Notes under the pieces: generated by a model | What the model was told of the DNA's origin: nothing | Database searches by the model: none | Seen by the model: only the letters and a program-made list of their open reading frames with translations | Position numbers and translations under genes: made by a program | Shown here: positions 29,177 to 40,050 of the stretch, piece after piece | Layout: every line of letters starts with the position of its first letter | Position numbering within the stretch: the stretch's first letter is position 1 | DNA from: Vibrio taketomensis | GTDB taxonomy: Bacteria; Pseudomonadota; Gammaproteobacteria; Enterobacterales; Vibrionaceae | Length of the DNA: 64,000 nucleotides | Reading direction: 5' to 3' | NCBI RefSeq assembly: GCF_009938165.1 | Contig: NZ_AP019649.1 | Location: forward strand, 1,426,001 to 1,490,000

Positions 29177-31303
29177 ATGCACCAATATCTTGCGGTAACT
29201 TCAAACGGGTTAGAAAACCTGTTAGCAGATGAACTAACAAAACTAGGCATTACCGATGCTAAGCCAGTACAGGCTGGGGTAAGGTTTAAAGCGACCAATG
29301 AACAAATTTATCGCTGCTGTTTATGGAGCCGCTTGGCTTCACGTTTTGTCCGTATCTTGTCTGAATTTACTTGCCAAGATGATATGGATCTTTATCTGGC
29401 GGCCTCTTCAGTGAACTGGGTTAATCACTTCCATAGCTCGAAAAAGCTGGTGGTTGATTTCAATGGTACTAACCGTGAGATTCGCAATAGCCAGTATGGT
29501 GCGATGAAAGTGAAAGATGCGATTGTTGACTGTTTCACGAAGAAAAACCTACCACGCCCGTCGATCAGTAAAGATCTAGCAGATCTTCGTATTCACGTGC
29601 GTCTTCACAAGGATAAAGCTCTGCTTGGTATTGATATGGTCGGCGGTGGTTTGCACCAACGTGGTTACCGCGAACAAGCAGGTAAAGCACCACTACGTGA
29701 AACTTTAGCAGCAGCAATTATTCTCCGTAGTGGTTGGGATGAGACTAAGAACTTCCTAGACCCTATGTGTGGTTCAGGCACTCTTGTTATTGAAGCGGCG
29801 ATGATGGCAGCTAACATGGCGCCTGGCGTAAAACGTAAGAAGTGGGGCTTTGAAGTTCTACAAGATTTTGATGCAGATCTTTGGGCTGAAATTAAATCTG
29901 AAGCGAATGTGCAAGCTCGCCGTGGTGTCAAAAAAGTTGACGTTAAATTCTTCGGTTTTGATAACGATGAGCGCGTACTAAAAACGGCGCGTGACAATGC
30001 TCGTCGCGCTGGCGTAGAAGAACTCGTTACTTTTGAATTGGGTGATGCAGCATTAGTAAAACGCCCTCAAGGCTTTGATTCTGGCGTTATCGTGTGTAAC
30101 CCACCTTACGGTGAGCGCTTAGGCACACATCCTGGCCTTATTGCGCTTTATACTGCATTTGGTGCGCAGCTAAAATCTCAGTTCGGTGGTTGTCAAGCGT
30201 CGATCTTCTCAAGCTCAGATGAGCTTCTAAGCTGCTTGCGCATGCGTGCTGAGAAGCAGTTTAAACTGAATAATGGTGCGTTACCTTGTCACCAAAAGAA
30301 CTATCAAATCTCTGATCGAGCGCCAGAGCAAGTTGGTGACAATGTCACGCAGCAATCTGAAATTGCACCGGATTTTGCCAACCGTTTGAAGAAGAACATC
30401 GGTAAAATTGGCAAATGGGCACGTAAAGAAGAACTGGATTGTTACCGAATCTACGACGCAGACCTGCCAGAATACAACGTAGCGATTGATGTGTATCTCG
30501 ATCATCTCGTGATCCAAGAATACGCAGCACCTAAGACAATTGCTGAAGAGAAAGCGAAACGTCGTTTGACCGATATTATTCGTGCCGCAATCCAAGTTAC
30601 GGGTATTGAAGCAAACAAAGTGGTGCTGAAAACTCGTGAAAAGCAGAAAGGTCGCTCTCAGTACCAAAAACTGTCTCAACAGTCAGAAACGCTGCAAGTA
30701 AATGAATACGGCGTTAAGTTGATTGTTAACTTGCACGACTATCTGGATACGGGCTTATTCCTTGATCATAAATTGACTCGTCGCCGCTTAGGTCAAATGT
30801 CAGCAGGCAAAGATTTCTTAAATCTGTTTGCTTACACTGGCTCTGCAACGGTACACGCTGCATGTGGGGGCGCTCGTTCAACCACCACGGTGGATATGTC
30901 GAACACATACCTTGAGTGGGCAAAAGAGAACATGCAGCTAAACGGTCAAGTTGGCCGTCAGCACCAATATGTTCAAGCAGATTGTTTGCAATGGTTAGAA
31001 AAAGCGACGGGTAGTTACGATCTGATCTTTATCGACCCACCAACGTTTTCTAACTCAAAACGTATGGAACAAACATTCGATGTCCAACGTGACCATATTC
31101 AGCTAATGCGCAACTTGAAACGCCTATTAAATACTGAAGGTACGATCGTATTCTCAAACAACAAACGTCACTTTAAAATGGATTCAGAAGCCTTGGGTGA
31201 ACTTGGTTTAGAAGCTAAGAATATCTCTGCGCAAACTTTGCCGCTAGATTTCTCACGCAACAAGCATATCCATAACTGCTGGTTGGTGACGCACAAAGGC
31301 TAA
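29177..31303 (+). CDS. rlmL: 23S rRNA (G2445-N2, G2069-N7) methyltransferase RlmKL
   Basis: Fused two-domain enzyme modifying 23S rRNA at G2445 and G2069. A THUMP domain (~residues 45-155) precedes the first methyltransferase, with SAM motif [16 protein letters not shown] and catalytic NPPYGERLG. The second Rossmann methyltransferase (RlmK) has [30 protein letters not shown] and [13 protein letters not shown]. The 708-residue length agrees with the fused enterobacterial and Vibrio form. The frame is intact. Followed at 11 bp by the glutaredoxin-like gene. Confidence 0.97.
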   Translation: MHQYLAVTSNGLENLLADELTKLGITDAKPVQAGVRFKATNEQIYRCCLWSRLASRFVRILSEFTCQDDMDLYLAASSVNWVNHFHSSKKLVVDFNGTNREIRNSQYGAMKVKDAIVDCFTKKNLPRPSISKDLADLRIHVRLHKDKALLGIDMVGGGLHQRGYREQAGKAPLRETLAAAIILRSGWDETKNFLDPMCGSGTLVIEAAMMAANMAPGVKRKKWGFEVLQDFDADLWAEIKSEANVQARRGVKKVDVKFFGFDNDERVLKTARDNARRAGVEELVTFELGDAALVKRPQGFDSGVIVCNPPYGERLGTHPGLIALYTAFGAQLKSQFGGCQASIFSSSDELLSCLRMRAEKQFKLNNGALPCHQKNYQISDRAPEQVGDNVTQQSEIAPDFANRLKKNIGKIGKWARKEELDCYRIYDADLPEYNVAIDVYLDHLVIQEYAAPKTIAEEKAKRRLTDIIRAAIQVTGIEANKVVLKTREKQKGRSQYQKLSQQSETLQVNEYGVKLIVNLHDYLDTGLFLDHKLTRRRLGQMSAGKDFLNLFAYTGSATVHAACGGARSTTTVDMSNTYLEWAKENMQLNGQVGRQHQYVQADCLQWLEKATGSYDLIFIDPPTFSNSKRMEQTFDVQRDHIQLMRNLKRLLNTEGTIVFSNNKRHFKMDSEALGELGLEAKNISAQTLPLDFSRNKHIHNCWLVTHKG

Positions 31304-31314
31304 TAGGATTATCT

Positions 31315-31557
31315 TTGATTACACTGTATAGCACGGAAGGGTGCCATCTCTGCGAGATGGCACTGGCTTTAACTCAACAATTACACATATCACTCCCAAT
31401 CGAAGTGGTCGATATCGCTTTTGACGATCAACTGTTTTCTCGTTACGGGGTCACAATTCCCGTATTAGCTTATCAAGAGAGCGAGCTAAATTGGCCATTT
31501 GAATTACATCAATTACAAATTTGGTTAGAAGATAATGGCATTACTTACCATAAATAA
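31315..31557 (+). CDS. Glutaredoxin-like protein
   Basis: 80-residue thioredoxin-fold protein of the DUF836/glutaredoxin-like type, with an N-terminal CxxC (STEGCHLCEMA) and a cis-proline-like VTIPVLAY. Likely a small thiol oxidoreductase of unknown partner. Start codon is TTG at 31315, supported by TAGGAT upstream and by alignment of the first beta-strand (LITLYSTEGCHLC). Its last 23 bp overlap the uup start, so translation is probably coupled; rlmL-grx-uup seem to form one unit. Confidence 0.8.
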   Translation: MITLYSTEGCHLCEMALALTQQLHISLPIEVVDIAFDDQLFSRYGVTIPVLAYQESELNWPFELHQLQIWLEDNGITYHK

Positions 31558-33450
31558 CGGCTACTTAGGCTTTGGTGATCGTCCTTTGCTCGATCACGTC
31601 GACTTTGCCCTGCAAGAAAACGAACGTGTTTGTTTGGTTGGCCGCAATGGTGCTGGTAAATCAACACTGATGAAGGTGCTAGCAGGTGAAATTATCATGG
31701 ATGACGGTAAGCTTACCGTTACTCAAGATGTTGTTATCTCACGCTTAGAACAAGATCCACCGCGTAACCAAGAAGGTACGGTGTTTGACTATGTTTCAGC
31801 GGGCCTTGCTGAAATCGGTGAACAGCTTAAGATCTACCAAGATCAGCTCGATCTTGTATCTAAAGACCCTAGTGAAAAGAACATCAATAAATTAGCTCGT
31901 GTTCAAGAGCAACTGGAGCATTCAGGCGCTTGGCGCTTCGAAGACCGCATTCAAAACGTTTTGACGGCATTGAAACTCGATGGACACACAAAACTTACCG
32001 ATTTATCTGGTGGTTGGCAGCGCAAAGCCGCTCTAGCGCGTGCTCTTGTACGTGACCCTGATGTATTGCTGCTAGATGAACCGACCAACCACTTAGATGT
32101 GACAACCATTGAGTGGCTTGAAAACTTCCTCAAAGATTTTCGTGGCTCAATCATCTTTATCTCGCACGACCGTGCCTTCATCAAATCAATGGCGACACGT
32201 ATTGTCGATCTTGACCGCGGCAAACTGGCTTCTTTCCCTGGCAACTATGATCAGTATTTGGTAGACAAAGAAGAGTCATTGCGTGTCGAAGAGATGCAGA
32301 ACGCTGAGTTTGATAAGAAACTCGCTCAAGAAGAAGTATGGATTCGCCAAGGTATTAAAGCGCGCCGTACTCGTAACGAAGGCCGTGTTCGTGCATTGAA
32401 AAAACTGCGTGAAGAGCGTCAAGACCGACGCGAAGTGCAGGGCAAGGCCGTGTTGCAAATCGATGACGCGAATCGCTCAGGTAAGATCATTTTTGAAGCG
32501 CAGAACCTTAACTATTCGATTGATGGTCAGCCAATTGTGTCTGATTTTTCATTCAACGTTATGCGTGGTGATCGCATTGCTCTAATTGGTCCAAATGGCT
32601 GTGGTAAGAGTACTTTACTTAAGATTTTGCTTGGTAATCTAGAAGCGAACAGTGGTCGATTCCATTGTGGTACTAAGTTAGAAGTGGCGTATTTTGACCA
32701 ATATCGTGAAGTTCTTGATCCTGAGAAGTCGGTTATTGATAACTTAGCCGATGGTAAGCAAGAAGTGACAGTCAATGGTCGTCAACGCCATGCACTGAGT
32801 TATCTGCAAGACTTCTTGTTCCCACCACATCGTTCACGCACGCCAGTTAAGGCGCTATCAGGTGGTGAGAAAAACCGCTTATTGCTTGCAAGAATTTTCC
32901 TACGTCCAAATAACTTATTGGTGCTCGATGAACCAACCAACGATTTAGATATCGAAACTTTGGAACTTTTGGAAGATTTGCTTGCCAACTATCAGGGGAC
33001 ACTACTTTTAGTTAGCCACGATCGTCAATTTGTTGATAACACAGTTGCTACCAGCTGGATTTTTGAAGGCAACGGTGTGATTGAGGAGTTTGTCGGTGGT
33101 TATCACGATGCCCAGCAGCAACGTGAACAAGTTATGCGTTCTCGAGCGATTGAAAAACCAGCAAAAACACAAGAGGTAGTTGAGCCAACTCTCAAATCAG
33201 TGCCAGTAAAAGGAAAGTCTAAGAAGTTATCCTATAAACTACAGCGCGAACTTGAAGAACTGCCAGCGAAGCTTGAGTCTTTAGAATCTGAAATCGAATC
33301 GCTGCAAGAATTGGTAAACAGTGCTGACTTTTTCTCTCAGCCTGTTGATAAAACCCAACCGGTATTAGACAAGCTCTCTGAGTTAGAGCAGAATTAGAAG
33401 TTGCTTTTGAACGCTGGGAAGAGCTCGAAGCGATGCAACAGGAAAGTTAA
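31535..33450 (+). CDS. uup: ABC-F ATPase Uup, last residues shifted by one base
   Basis: Soluble ABC-F protein with two ATPase domains, linked to ribosome function and to suppression of transposon precise excision. First domain: GRNGAGKST, LSGGWQRKAALARAL, LLLDEPTNHLD. Second: GPNGCGKST, ALSGGEKNRLLLARI, VLDEPTNDLDIE. A C-terminal coiled coil (KKLSYKLQRELEELPAKLES) is the DNA-binding region. The frame stops at 33397 (LSELEQN), but one missing A near 33392-33395 would give ...EQKLEVAFERWEELEAMQQES ending at 33450, the usual Uup tail, for 638 residues. I therefore extend the gene to 33450. Confidence 0.94.
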
Positions 33451-33454
33451 TATT

Positions 33455-35096
33455 TTGAATAGTAGTAAAATTTTTAAGTTATCAGTTGTTGCTGCATCCA
33501 TTGCGGTTTCAGTGAATGCTCAAGCAGCACTATATAAGGTTGTTGAAATCGACCAACCATACGGCAACTCTGAATATTATGGTACAGCAGTACAGCCGAG
33601 CGCAGCGGGTGAGTCCTGTTTTAGTTCCGAGTGTACAGATACTCAATATAAGATCAGCGCTGAAACTCGAAATTGGCCTGCAGGGTTAAGTTATCGCGAA
33701 GAAGTGCCTTTCGCTTTGGATAATGGCTTTGATTACGCAGCCTATGATGCTGCAGATTTTGAAAACTATTGTGATAACTATTTAGGCTACGCAATCTGTG
33801 ACACTTGGGCTCAAACTCAGTATTCCGGTTACCGCAATGAATTGGATGGTAACTACAAAACTCAATTGCATTCATTGAGGGAGGCGCGAAGATTTCTGAT
33901 GACAATGCGGTTATCAATTCACTGACGTCAGGAACCAGTGCCATTGGTAACGAACGTGTTGGCTCGCGCCGAAATACCGCATTTCAAGGAACCACGCAAT
34001 TAACTGACCCTAGTGGTACCGTTTCGGAAACGCATGCCTTTGCTGCTAATTCTAACTATATCGTAGGTAGTGTTTCTTTCGATAGCAAAGAGACAAGTGA
34101 AGGATTCAAGGCTTTTTACTCTAAACCAGTGATTTGGAACAGTTCAGGTGCTGTGGTCGCGCAATTGCCATTTGGGTCGGGCGGTAAGCAAGGAAACCTT
34201 TCTGATCACCTAGGCCAAGGGAGTCTGCGCGATTTTTATGTTCTCACAACTCTGATTCCGATGGAAACGAGTTTATTGGTGTGGGTTACAATACCTACAC
34301 CGATCAGGAAATGAACGCGACCATTTTTGTTGGTGACGTTAATAATCTCACTGCAACTAAAAGCGTTGCAGTCTCAGGCGTAACGGTAGACGATGACTAT
34401 ACGAACTCGGTTATCTCAGCAGTTAACCAAAATGGTATTGCTGTTGGTAGTGCCAAGCGCAATATAAGAGATAGTGGTTCATACAATAACCGCTTGTTCT
34501 ATGTTTCAGGACTTGAAAATGCCGCAACAACTGCTCCTCGAGCAAATTTCTTTAGTGGAGGAATTTTCTTTAATGGTTCAGGTGGCACAATCGGTTCAAT
34601 CAACAAATTTAATGAAGTGGTTGGTAAAACCGATTTGACGCAAGATCGTGAAATTAATGGTACGCCACGACCGCAGCGTGGTTTTATTAATCCATTAGCA
34701 TATACGGGGACTGATAGCACTCGACGTGCTCTGTTCCAAAATAAAGCATGGTTTTTGGATGATTTAACTAATGGTGGTTCTGACTCGAACTTCAATAACC
34801 AGTTCCGTATTCTTGATGCGACAGATATTAATGATGCTGGCGTAATTTCGGCGACAGCATATAAATGCCCAGGTGGTTTTGAAAACACCAACATTGATGC
34901 CAAATGTCCAGATGCAGATAGTGAAACGGTTGTAGCGGTTAAGTTAATTCCAAATAGTGCAGCAGACGAGCAAGCAATATCTGCTCGAGCATTTTCACCA
35001 AATGGTGGTTCTGGTACGATTAAACGTGAGGGTGGGTCGTTAGGCTGGTTAGCTCTTGGTTTACTAGCTGTACTTGGTTTTAGACGTAAGCGCTAA
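33455..35096 (+). CDS. DUF3466 exported protein with GlyGly-CTERM sorting tail, two frame breaks
   Basis: Secreted or surface protein of unknown function, about 547 residues once joined. TTG start at 33455 follows AGGAAAG; the signal peptide is NSSKIFKLSVVAASIAVSVNAQA-A. Three segments in different frames join near 33870-33880 and near 34215, each implying one missing base. The middle segment reads IEGGAKISDDNAVINSLTSGT and AFAANSNYIVGSVSFDSKE. The C-terminal tail GGSLGWLALGLLAVLGFRRKR is a GlyGly-CTERM signal: Gly-rich motif, one hydrophobic helix, then a basic end. In vibrios this tail is processed by rhombosortase before type II secretion. It lies between uup and rmf as in other vibrios; own terminator follows. 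Confidence 0.82.
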
Positions 35097-35120
35097 GATA
35101 TAAAAGATATTGGTAATAAA

Positions 35121-35150
35121 AACGAGCTCGCTAAAAGAGCTCGTTTTTTT
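35121..35150 (+). terminator. Terminator of the DUF3466 gene
   Basis: AACGAGCTC, loop GCTAAAA, GAGCTCGTT followed by T-run. Confidence 0.9.
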
Positions 35151-35615
35151 ATGAGTAATGAACGGTAAATGTACCTAAGAGTATTGTAAGCAAACACACT
35201 GATGCACTATAACTGATTAATTTAGAACAATATTAAACAATACGTCAATTACTTATACTGAATTAAACCACAAAATCATTAGCTCAAGTCTTAGTGTAAT
35301 AAAGGTCTGCTTTACATAAAAAGTTGCTGTGGCTTCGTATGAAGCGGTTAGATTTTGCGATCAGAATACTCAAAATAATGACGCCTAGAGTAGTTCTTTG
35401 GCCTTACTATTATTTGGTCTGTTAACTCTGTTAGGTTTTGGGCGTAAGTAATCAACAAAATTGTAAACTAGGGCACAGGCTCACACTTTTAGTGCCACAA
35501 CATTTTTTGTGCTTGAGAAAGCCGTCGTTTTGTTCAATTCTTAATGGGTGAGGTAATAAAATTGCCACACAATGTTAATAGTAGTACTTAGACACACCCG
35601 TATGAGGACGACACT
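35151..35615. other. 465-bp region upstream of rmf, with a decayed sorting-tail fragment
   Basis: Apart from the rmf leader, it holds at 35389-35451 a short frame reading SSSLALLLFGLLTLLGFGRK then stop. This is laid out like the C-terminal sorting tail of the gene to the left (hydrophobic helix, then GFxRK, stop). An in-frame TAG stands directly before it and no upstream coding is recognisable. It looks like the remnant of a second GlyGly-CTERM gene. Confidence 0.45.
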
Positions 35616-35789
35616 ATGAAGAGACAAAAGCGTGACCGCCTAGAGCGAGCTCAATCTCAAGGATATAAAGCCGGCTTAAACGGTCGCTCAACCGAGGCTT
35701 GCCCTTATCAACAGATGGACGCACGTTCGTATTGGCTCGGTGGTTGGCGTGATGCCAGAGAAGATAAAACGTCTGGCTTATATAAATAG
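35616..35789 (+). CDS. rmf: Ribosome modulation factor Rmf
   Basis: 57-residue basic protein that converts 70S ribosomes to inactive 100S dimers in stationary phase. Starts MKRQKRDRLERAQSQGYKAG, continues LNGRSTEACPY and DARSYWLGGWRDAREDK; these are the conserved Rmf blocks. TGAGGA precedes the ATG at good spacing. A compact terminator follows. Convergent with fabA, as in E. coli. Confidence 0.96.
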   Translation: MKRQKRDRLERAQSQGYKAGLNGRSTEACPYQQMDARSYWLGGWRDAREDKTSGLYK

Positions 35790-35819
35790 TCTTATCTCTT
35801 CACCTATAACATGGAAATA

Positions 35820-35842
35820 AGCCCCGAAAGGGGCTTTATATT
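35820..35842 (+). terminator. rmf terminator
   Basis: AAGCCCC, GAAA loop, GGGGCTT with a short T-rich tail. Confidence 0.75.
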
Positions 35843-35879
35843 GAAGTCTTAACGCACTATAACTAATTTGCTTGAGTAA

Positions 35880-35907
35880 AATAAAACGACTCCGAAGAGT
35901 CGCTATT
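35880..35907 (-). terminator. fabA terminator
   Basis: On the minus strand: GCGACTC, TTCG tetraloop, GAGTCG, then TTTTATTTT. Confidence 0.8.
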
Positions 35908-35919
35908 TAGAAGTCTTTA

Positions 35920-36438
35920 TTAAAACGCTGATGTATCTTGGAAAAGACCAACTTTCAAATCTTTAGCTACGTAGATTTCTTTACCATCAACCAATACACG
36001 GCCGTCAGCAAGTCCCATCACCAGTTTACGATTCACAACACGCTTCATGTTAATTTCGTAAGTCACTTTTTTAGCTGTAGGCAAGATTTGGCCAGTAAAC
36101 TTAACTTCGCCAACGCCTAAAGCACGACCTTTACCTTTGCCACCAACCCAGCCAAGGAAGAAACCAACTAATTGCCACATTGCATCGAGACCTAGACAGC
36201 CAGGCATCACTGGATCGCCAGGGAAGTGGCAATCAAAAAACCATAAATCTGGAGTGATATCGAGCTCAGCAATAATCAAGCCTTTACCGAATTCGCCTTC
36301 CGTTTCTGACATTTTGCAAATGCGGTCCATCATTAGCATATTTGGTGCAGGAAGCTGTGGGTATCCTTCACCAAATAGTTCACCTTGGCTAGAGGCGATA
36401 AGATCGTCGCGATTATATGATTCTCTTTTGTTCTGCAT
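35920..36438 (-). CDS. fabA: 3-hydroxydecanoyl-ACP dehydratase/isomerase FabA
   Basis: Makes trans-2-decenoyl-ACP and isomerises it to the cis-3 form, the branch point to unsaturated fatty acids. 172 residues from the ATG at 36438 (GGAG upstream; an in-frame TTG at 36444 adds two residues). Motifs: [33 protein letters not shown], the active-site histidine in [20 protein letters not shown] with catalytic Asp in the [10 protein letters not shown] helix. Intact frame. Confidence 0.97.
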   Translation of the reverse strand: MQNKRESYNRDDLIASSQGELFGEGYPQLPAPNMLMMDRICKMSETEGEFGKGLIIAELDITPDLWFFDCHFPGDPVMPGCLGLDAMWQLVGFFLGWVGGKGKGRALGVGEVKFTGQILPTAKKVTYEINMKRVVNRKLVMGLADGRVLVDGKEIYVAKDLKVGLFQDTSAF

Positions 36439-36508
36439 TATCAAGTACTCCAGTTTTTGATAGCTGCATATTAGAGAACACGTGTACGCTAAACAACTCC
36501 GATCAGTA

Positions 36509-38160
36509 CTAGTTGAACCAGCTTCTCAGTCTTTCTAGCAGCGATTCTGACTGGTCATCTCTTTCAAACTTTTCAATACGTTGAGCGATTTTGCTGATTA
36601 CGCTCGTTTCGTCATCGCCTCGAAAAGGTTTACCCATGATGATTGGAATCGCTTGATCAACCGTTTCCACTGACCAAATATGGAATTCATTGTTCTTAAT
36701 ACTTTCTACAACTTCTTTATGTAACGCCAAGTGTTTCAAGTTAGTCTTTGGTAGGATAACCCCCTGATTACCCGTAAAACCTTGGTGTTTACATACGTGA
36801 TAAAAACCTTCAATTTTCTCGTTCAAGCCACCCACGGCTTGTACTCGACCAAATTGATCGACCGCACCCGTTACGGCAATTTGCTGATTGATTGGGTATT
36901 CAGAAAGGGCACTAACAAAGGAACAGAGTTCAGCAAGTGTTGCACTATCACCATCAACTTCACAATATGACTGTTCAAACACCACTGATGCAGAGTAAGG
37001 AAGTGGCTCTTCTAAATTCAACGCACTGGCAACAAATGCTTGCATGATCATCATGCCTTTTGCATGAAGATTGCCCCCAAGCTCGGCTTTGCGTTCTACG
37101 TCAGAAATGTCACCGTCGCCGAAATGAATCACGCAAGAAATTCGCGCTGGTTCACCGTATGATTGTGGGTGGCCAGAGACATCAATCACGGTTAAACCGT
37201 TGACCTGACCAACGCATTCACCTTGAGTTTCAATGATAACTTGACCGTCTAGAATGTCAGAACGAGCGCGTTCTGGAAGGTATGCTTCACGGTAGTACTT
37301 TGCATCAATCGCAGCATCGATATCGTTTTCTGTGAACTCTGAGTGATTAGTTAAGGCTGCTGCTTCATGGAAAATGCTTAGATACCACATGATATCAAGT
37401 GGCATATAACGCTGATCTTCTGTGTAACGAGCGCCCGCAACCATCAAGCGATGTATCGCTTGTGCAGAAAGATTCGGTAGCTGGTAAGTATCTGTAATCC
37501 AATTTAAATGGCCAAGGTAACGTTCCACCGTTTTGCAGTTAACGCCAAGCTCAAGCTCAACTTCACTAAATAGTGCTAAACCAGAATACAAATCAGGTTC
37601 CAAGAATTCGAGCTCTGCTATTTGGTCACGGTCACCAACCAATACCAGTTTTACATCAACATCGTAGTTTGGCTCTTCAAGCGCAATTCGCTCTGGATTA
37701 ACGTTAATAGCCGTTGAATGGCCGCTAAGAAGTGCGGACTTTAATTTGATCCAACCAGTTGGGTTTGCCAATAGCGCATTTACAGGTAAAACGATAAAGC
37801 CATGTTTCACTGTTTCTAACAACCCAGGCTTATTTACTAAAATCTGCCCATCTTTTTCCGCACTATAAGCACCAAATAGCATTTTCGCGTCAATTGACTC
37901 GGTAGAGACCGTAGGGCGATCAGAAAGTTGTTCTATTGTTTGCTTAATGTGCTCGCGGTAAAGGCATTATCTGGAGCGTTTAAGACTAATAATTTAGAGA
38001 TGCCGGACAATGAAATGAAAGTTTCAATGCTTTTGGTAAGGCGAGGCTGTGCCGACGAAAAGTTTACCGAGGGAAGGGTGTTAATTTTGTCGATAGCGAA
38101 ATCATATTCATCGTACTGTGGTGTCACAGCTTGCCATTGTTCCTGGATCATTTCAGACAT
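36509..38160 (-). CDS. Lon-like protease (YcbZ/LonH family), interrupted by a one-base shift
   Basis: Ser-Lys dyad protease with a Lon-type proteolytic domain but a degenerate AAA region. The N-terminal frame (38160 to ~37933) has [21 protein letters not shown] and [18 protein letters not shown] in context. The main frame begins ...[20 protein letters not shown], showing one base missing around 37950-37957. The catalytic serine lies in [12 protein letters not shown] and the lysine in [13 protein letters not shown]. The AAA part lacks a clear Walker A. About 550 residues when joined against 586 in E. coli YcbZ. Neighbours matP and fabA match the E. coli order matP-ycbZ-fabA-rmf. The natural substrate is unknown. 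Confidence 0.88.
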
Positions 38161-38344
38161 TCATTTATACAAAAGGAGCAAGATTATAGCGGAAAAGTCC
38201 CCATTCATATAGCAGATATCTAGGTTCGCTCATGTTTTTTCTAGATTCATTTACTCGATCTAACTCGACATTTGTGAATCTGAGAATTGTTAAATTTATC
38301 GCTTTGGGTTACGCTGTCACCAGGATGATAACGGGTCATATAAA

Positions 38345-38795
38345 ATGAAATATCAACAACTTGAAAACTTAGAATGTGGTTGGAAGTGGAAATACCTCAT
38401 CAATAAATGGAAAGATGGGGAAAAGATCACGCGTTACATTGATAGTAGCGAAGACAAGACAGCCGTAGAGGCATTACGCCAAATTGAGCACGAACCAACA
38501 AAAGTACTCGAGATGGATTGAGCAGCATATGGCGGATGACTTAGATAATAAGTTAAAGCAAGCGATCCGAGCCAAGCGTAAACGCCACTTCAATGCCGAA
38601 CAAATTCACACTAAGAAGAAATCTATTGATTTGGATTATCGAGTTTGGGAGAAACTTTCCTACCGTGCAAACGAGTTGGGCTGTACTTTGTCTGACGCCA
38701 TAGAGTATCTGTTGTCAGAAGCTTCTCGTAGTGAGAAAGCATCGAAAACAGTATCAAGTTTGAAAGAGGATTTAAGTAAGCTTTTGCAGGATTAA
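38345..38795 (+). CDS. matP: Macrodomain Ter protein MatP, interrupted by a frame shift
   Basis: MatP organises the terminus macrodomain by binding matS sites and bridging to the divisome. The first frame gives [20 protein letters not shown], then [19 protein letters not shown], ending prematurely at 38519. The second frame supplies [11 protein letters not shown] and the ribbon-helix-helix core [20 protein letters not shown] then [13 protein letters not shown]. The break lies at 38498-38512; one extra base (for example in the AAAA before GTACTC) or two missing would explain it. About 149 residues when repaired, like E. coli (150). Confidence 0.92.
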
Positions 38796-38847
38796 TCCAG
38801 TTAAAGCAAGTAAGTCTAGGGCTAAAATATAAGATTAAGGATCACTT

Positions 38848-39158
38848 ATGCTTTATGTCATTCTGATTGCAGCAATCGTTATTTTTTGGTTAGTCGCCGT
38901 TGATCGACCAGTGTTAAAGGTTGATTTTCAACATGGGAAAATCGCATCAACAAAAGGGCATTTCCCAGCAAAGTTTCTGCATAATGTGCAAGAAATTGGT
39001 GAAAACCAGCCATTTGATGGGCAAATGAAAGTCTACCAATTAAGAACTGGACCTAAATTGGTGTTCTCAAAGCAAGTCCCGAAAAAAATTCAGCAGCGAA
39101 TTCGTAACGTATTTCCCACCAAGGATTTACCTCTAAATCTGGTAAGAAAGCGGGCTGA
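38848..39158 (+). CDS. DUF3634 family protein, frame shift near 3' end
   Basis: Small membrane-anchored Vibrio protein of unknown function. N-terminal hydrophobic helix MLYVILIAAIVIFWLVAVDR, then a soluble part LKVDFQHGKIASTKGHFPAK and TGPKLVFSKQVPKKIQQRIR. The frame continues unnaturally to 39240. If CCC at 39115-39117 lacked one C, the true end would be FPHQGFTSKSGKKAG with stop at 39156-39158, close to the family tail as I remember it. About 104 residues. Confidence 0.75.
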
Positions 39159-39259
39159 TAGACTTATCATTTCACTGACGTGTTATCAAACTCTAGGCTC
39201 ATCGCGACACTTTTCTCTCTACATTAATTCGTTATGTTAAATAGAGAAGGAGGTTCGCG

Positions 39260-39580
39260 ATGAAATTTATCTATCTATTGTTACTTATCATTCCAGCTTT
39301 TGTTTTTGCAACTGATGATGCAGAGCGCAATCCAACAGCTAAAAAAATCAAAGCTAAAATTACGTCAAAACTATCCAAATCATCACATCAGAACGGTTAT
39401 TGTGACGTCTACTTATACATGCGCCACAGCGGTACGAAAGCGTATATCAAATCTATTAAAACCTCAGGTGACTACAAACTGTGTAAGCAAACGCGAAAAG
39501 CAGTAACGCTTAAGAAAGGTTTCAAGTACAAACAACCCGAGAAGATAATTAGATTACATATCTCAATGCTTGATGAGTAA
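39260..39580 (+). CDS. Exported TolA domain-III-like protein
   Basis: 106-residue protein with a signal peptide (MKFIYLLLLIIPAFVFA, cut before TDDAE) and a mature domain of ~89 residues resembling the C-terminal domain of TolA. The pattern is a helix with IKAKITSKL, then NGYCDVYLYMRHSGTKAYIK, and GDYKLCKQTRKA. Cys48 and Cys75 are spaced 27 apart, against 25 for the disulfide pair in E. coli TolA. It lacks TolA's membrane anchor and long helix, so it would be free in the periplasm. A perfect AGGAGGT lies at 39248-39254. It is homologous in layout to the prophage gene at 41391-41704, and lies just outside attL. It may be cargo left by an earlier phage at dif, or a host gene. Confidence 0.7.
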   Translation: MKFIYLLLLIIPAFVFATDDAERNPTAKKIKAKITSKLSKSSHQNGYCDVYLYMRHSGTKAYIKSIKTSGDYKLCKQTRKAVTLKKGFKYKQPEKIIRLHISMLDE

Positions 39581-39917
39581 TTAACCTTACAAAGAGTTTT
39601 CGAGCTCGTTAAGTTAAAACTTTTTAGTTGTGACAAGGTAACGCAATACGTTTCCAATGTAATCATTGGCAACGGTAAATGCATTTAAGGAAAAGTATTG
39701 ATAAATACACAGATGAGAGATTTCAATTGTCGTAAAATTCTTGTCCAATGCGCACACAAAGGAAGTGAGTATTTGCAGAAAAAGTCGTCGGGTAAATTCA
39801 AAAATTGTTCGGTATAGTCGAGAGCAAAACAAAATCTGTATTCAAACGTTGAGTTAATGGTAAATCAACGATGCTTTGAAATCGTTTGAAGTTTAAAAGA
39901 CCAAACCTATATGAAGA
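39581..39917. other. 337-bp stretch left of attL with no clear gene
   Basis: No convincing protein. A 34-codon frame starting MRDFNCRKILVQ (near 39710) is too short to judge. The stretch may be leftover of an earlier element integrated at dif. Confidence 0.35.
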
Positions 39918-39993
39918 TCAATGATTTGTGGTGGTAATTTCAATCCCAGTAAAACCATTATCACAGTGCGTATTATGTGACCTTAAGTTAAAT
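39918..39993 (+). repeat. Left copy of prophage-flanking repeat
   Basis: Shares TCAATGATTTG, GGTAATTTCAA, CC-TGTAAA-like and ATTA-CACAGTGCG segments with 49419-49502, ending in the dif-like site. The homology extends ~45 bp to the left of the crossover site, more than a simple 28-bp dif duplication. Confidence 0.7.
39965..39993 (+). other. attL: dif-like XerCD site
   Basis: Left arm AGTGCGTATTA and right arm TTAAGTTAAAT each differ by one base from the V. cholerae dif1 arms (AGTGCGCATTA and TTATGTTAAAT). They flank a central TGTGACC of seven bases where six are expected. Forms the left boundary of the prophage. Confidence 0.75.
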
Positions 39994-40050
39994 AACTGTC
40001 GCAAAAGATTTTTCTGAAATTGTACACTTTCTAAGTTTAGAGTGTTAATC

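Noticed and set aside
39590..39620. Possible third dif-like site (TTAAGTTAAAA near 39608)
   Set aside because: Only the right arm resembles dif; the left arm does not match.
39614..39832. 72-codon minus-strand frame left of attL
   Set aside because: No ribosome-binding site, no family resemblance, low-complexity composition; likely chance.
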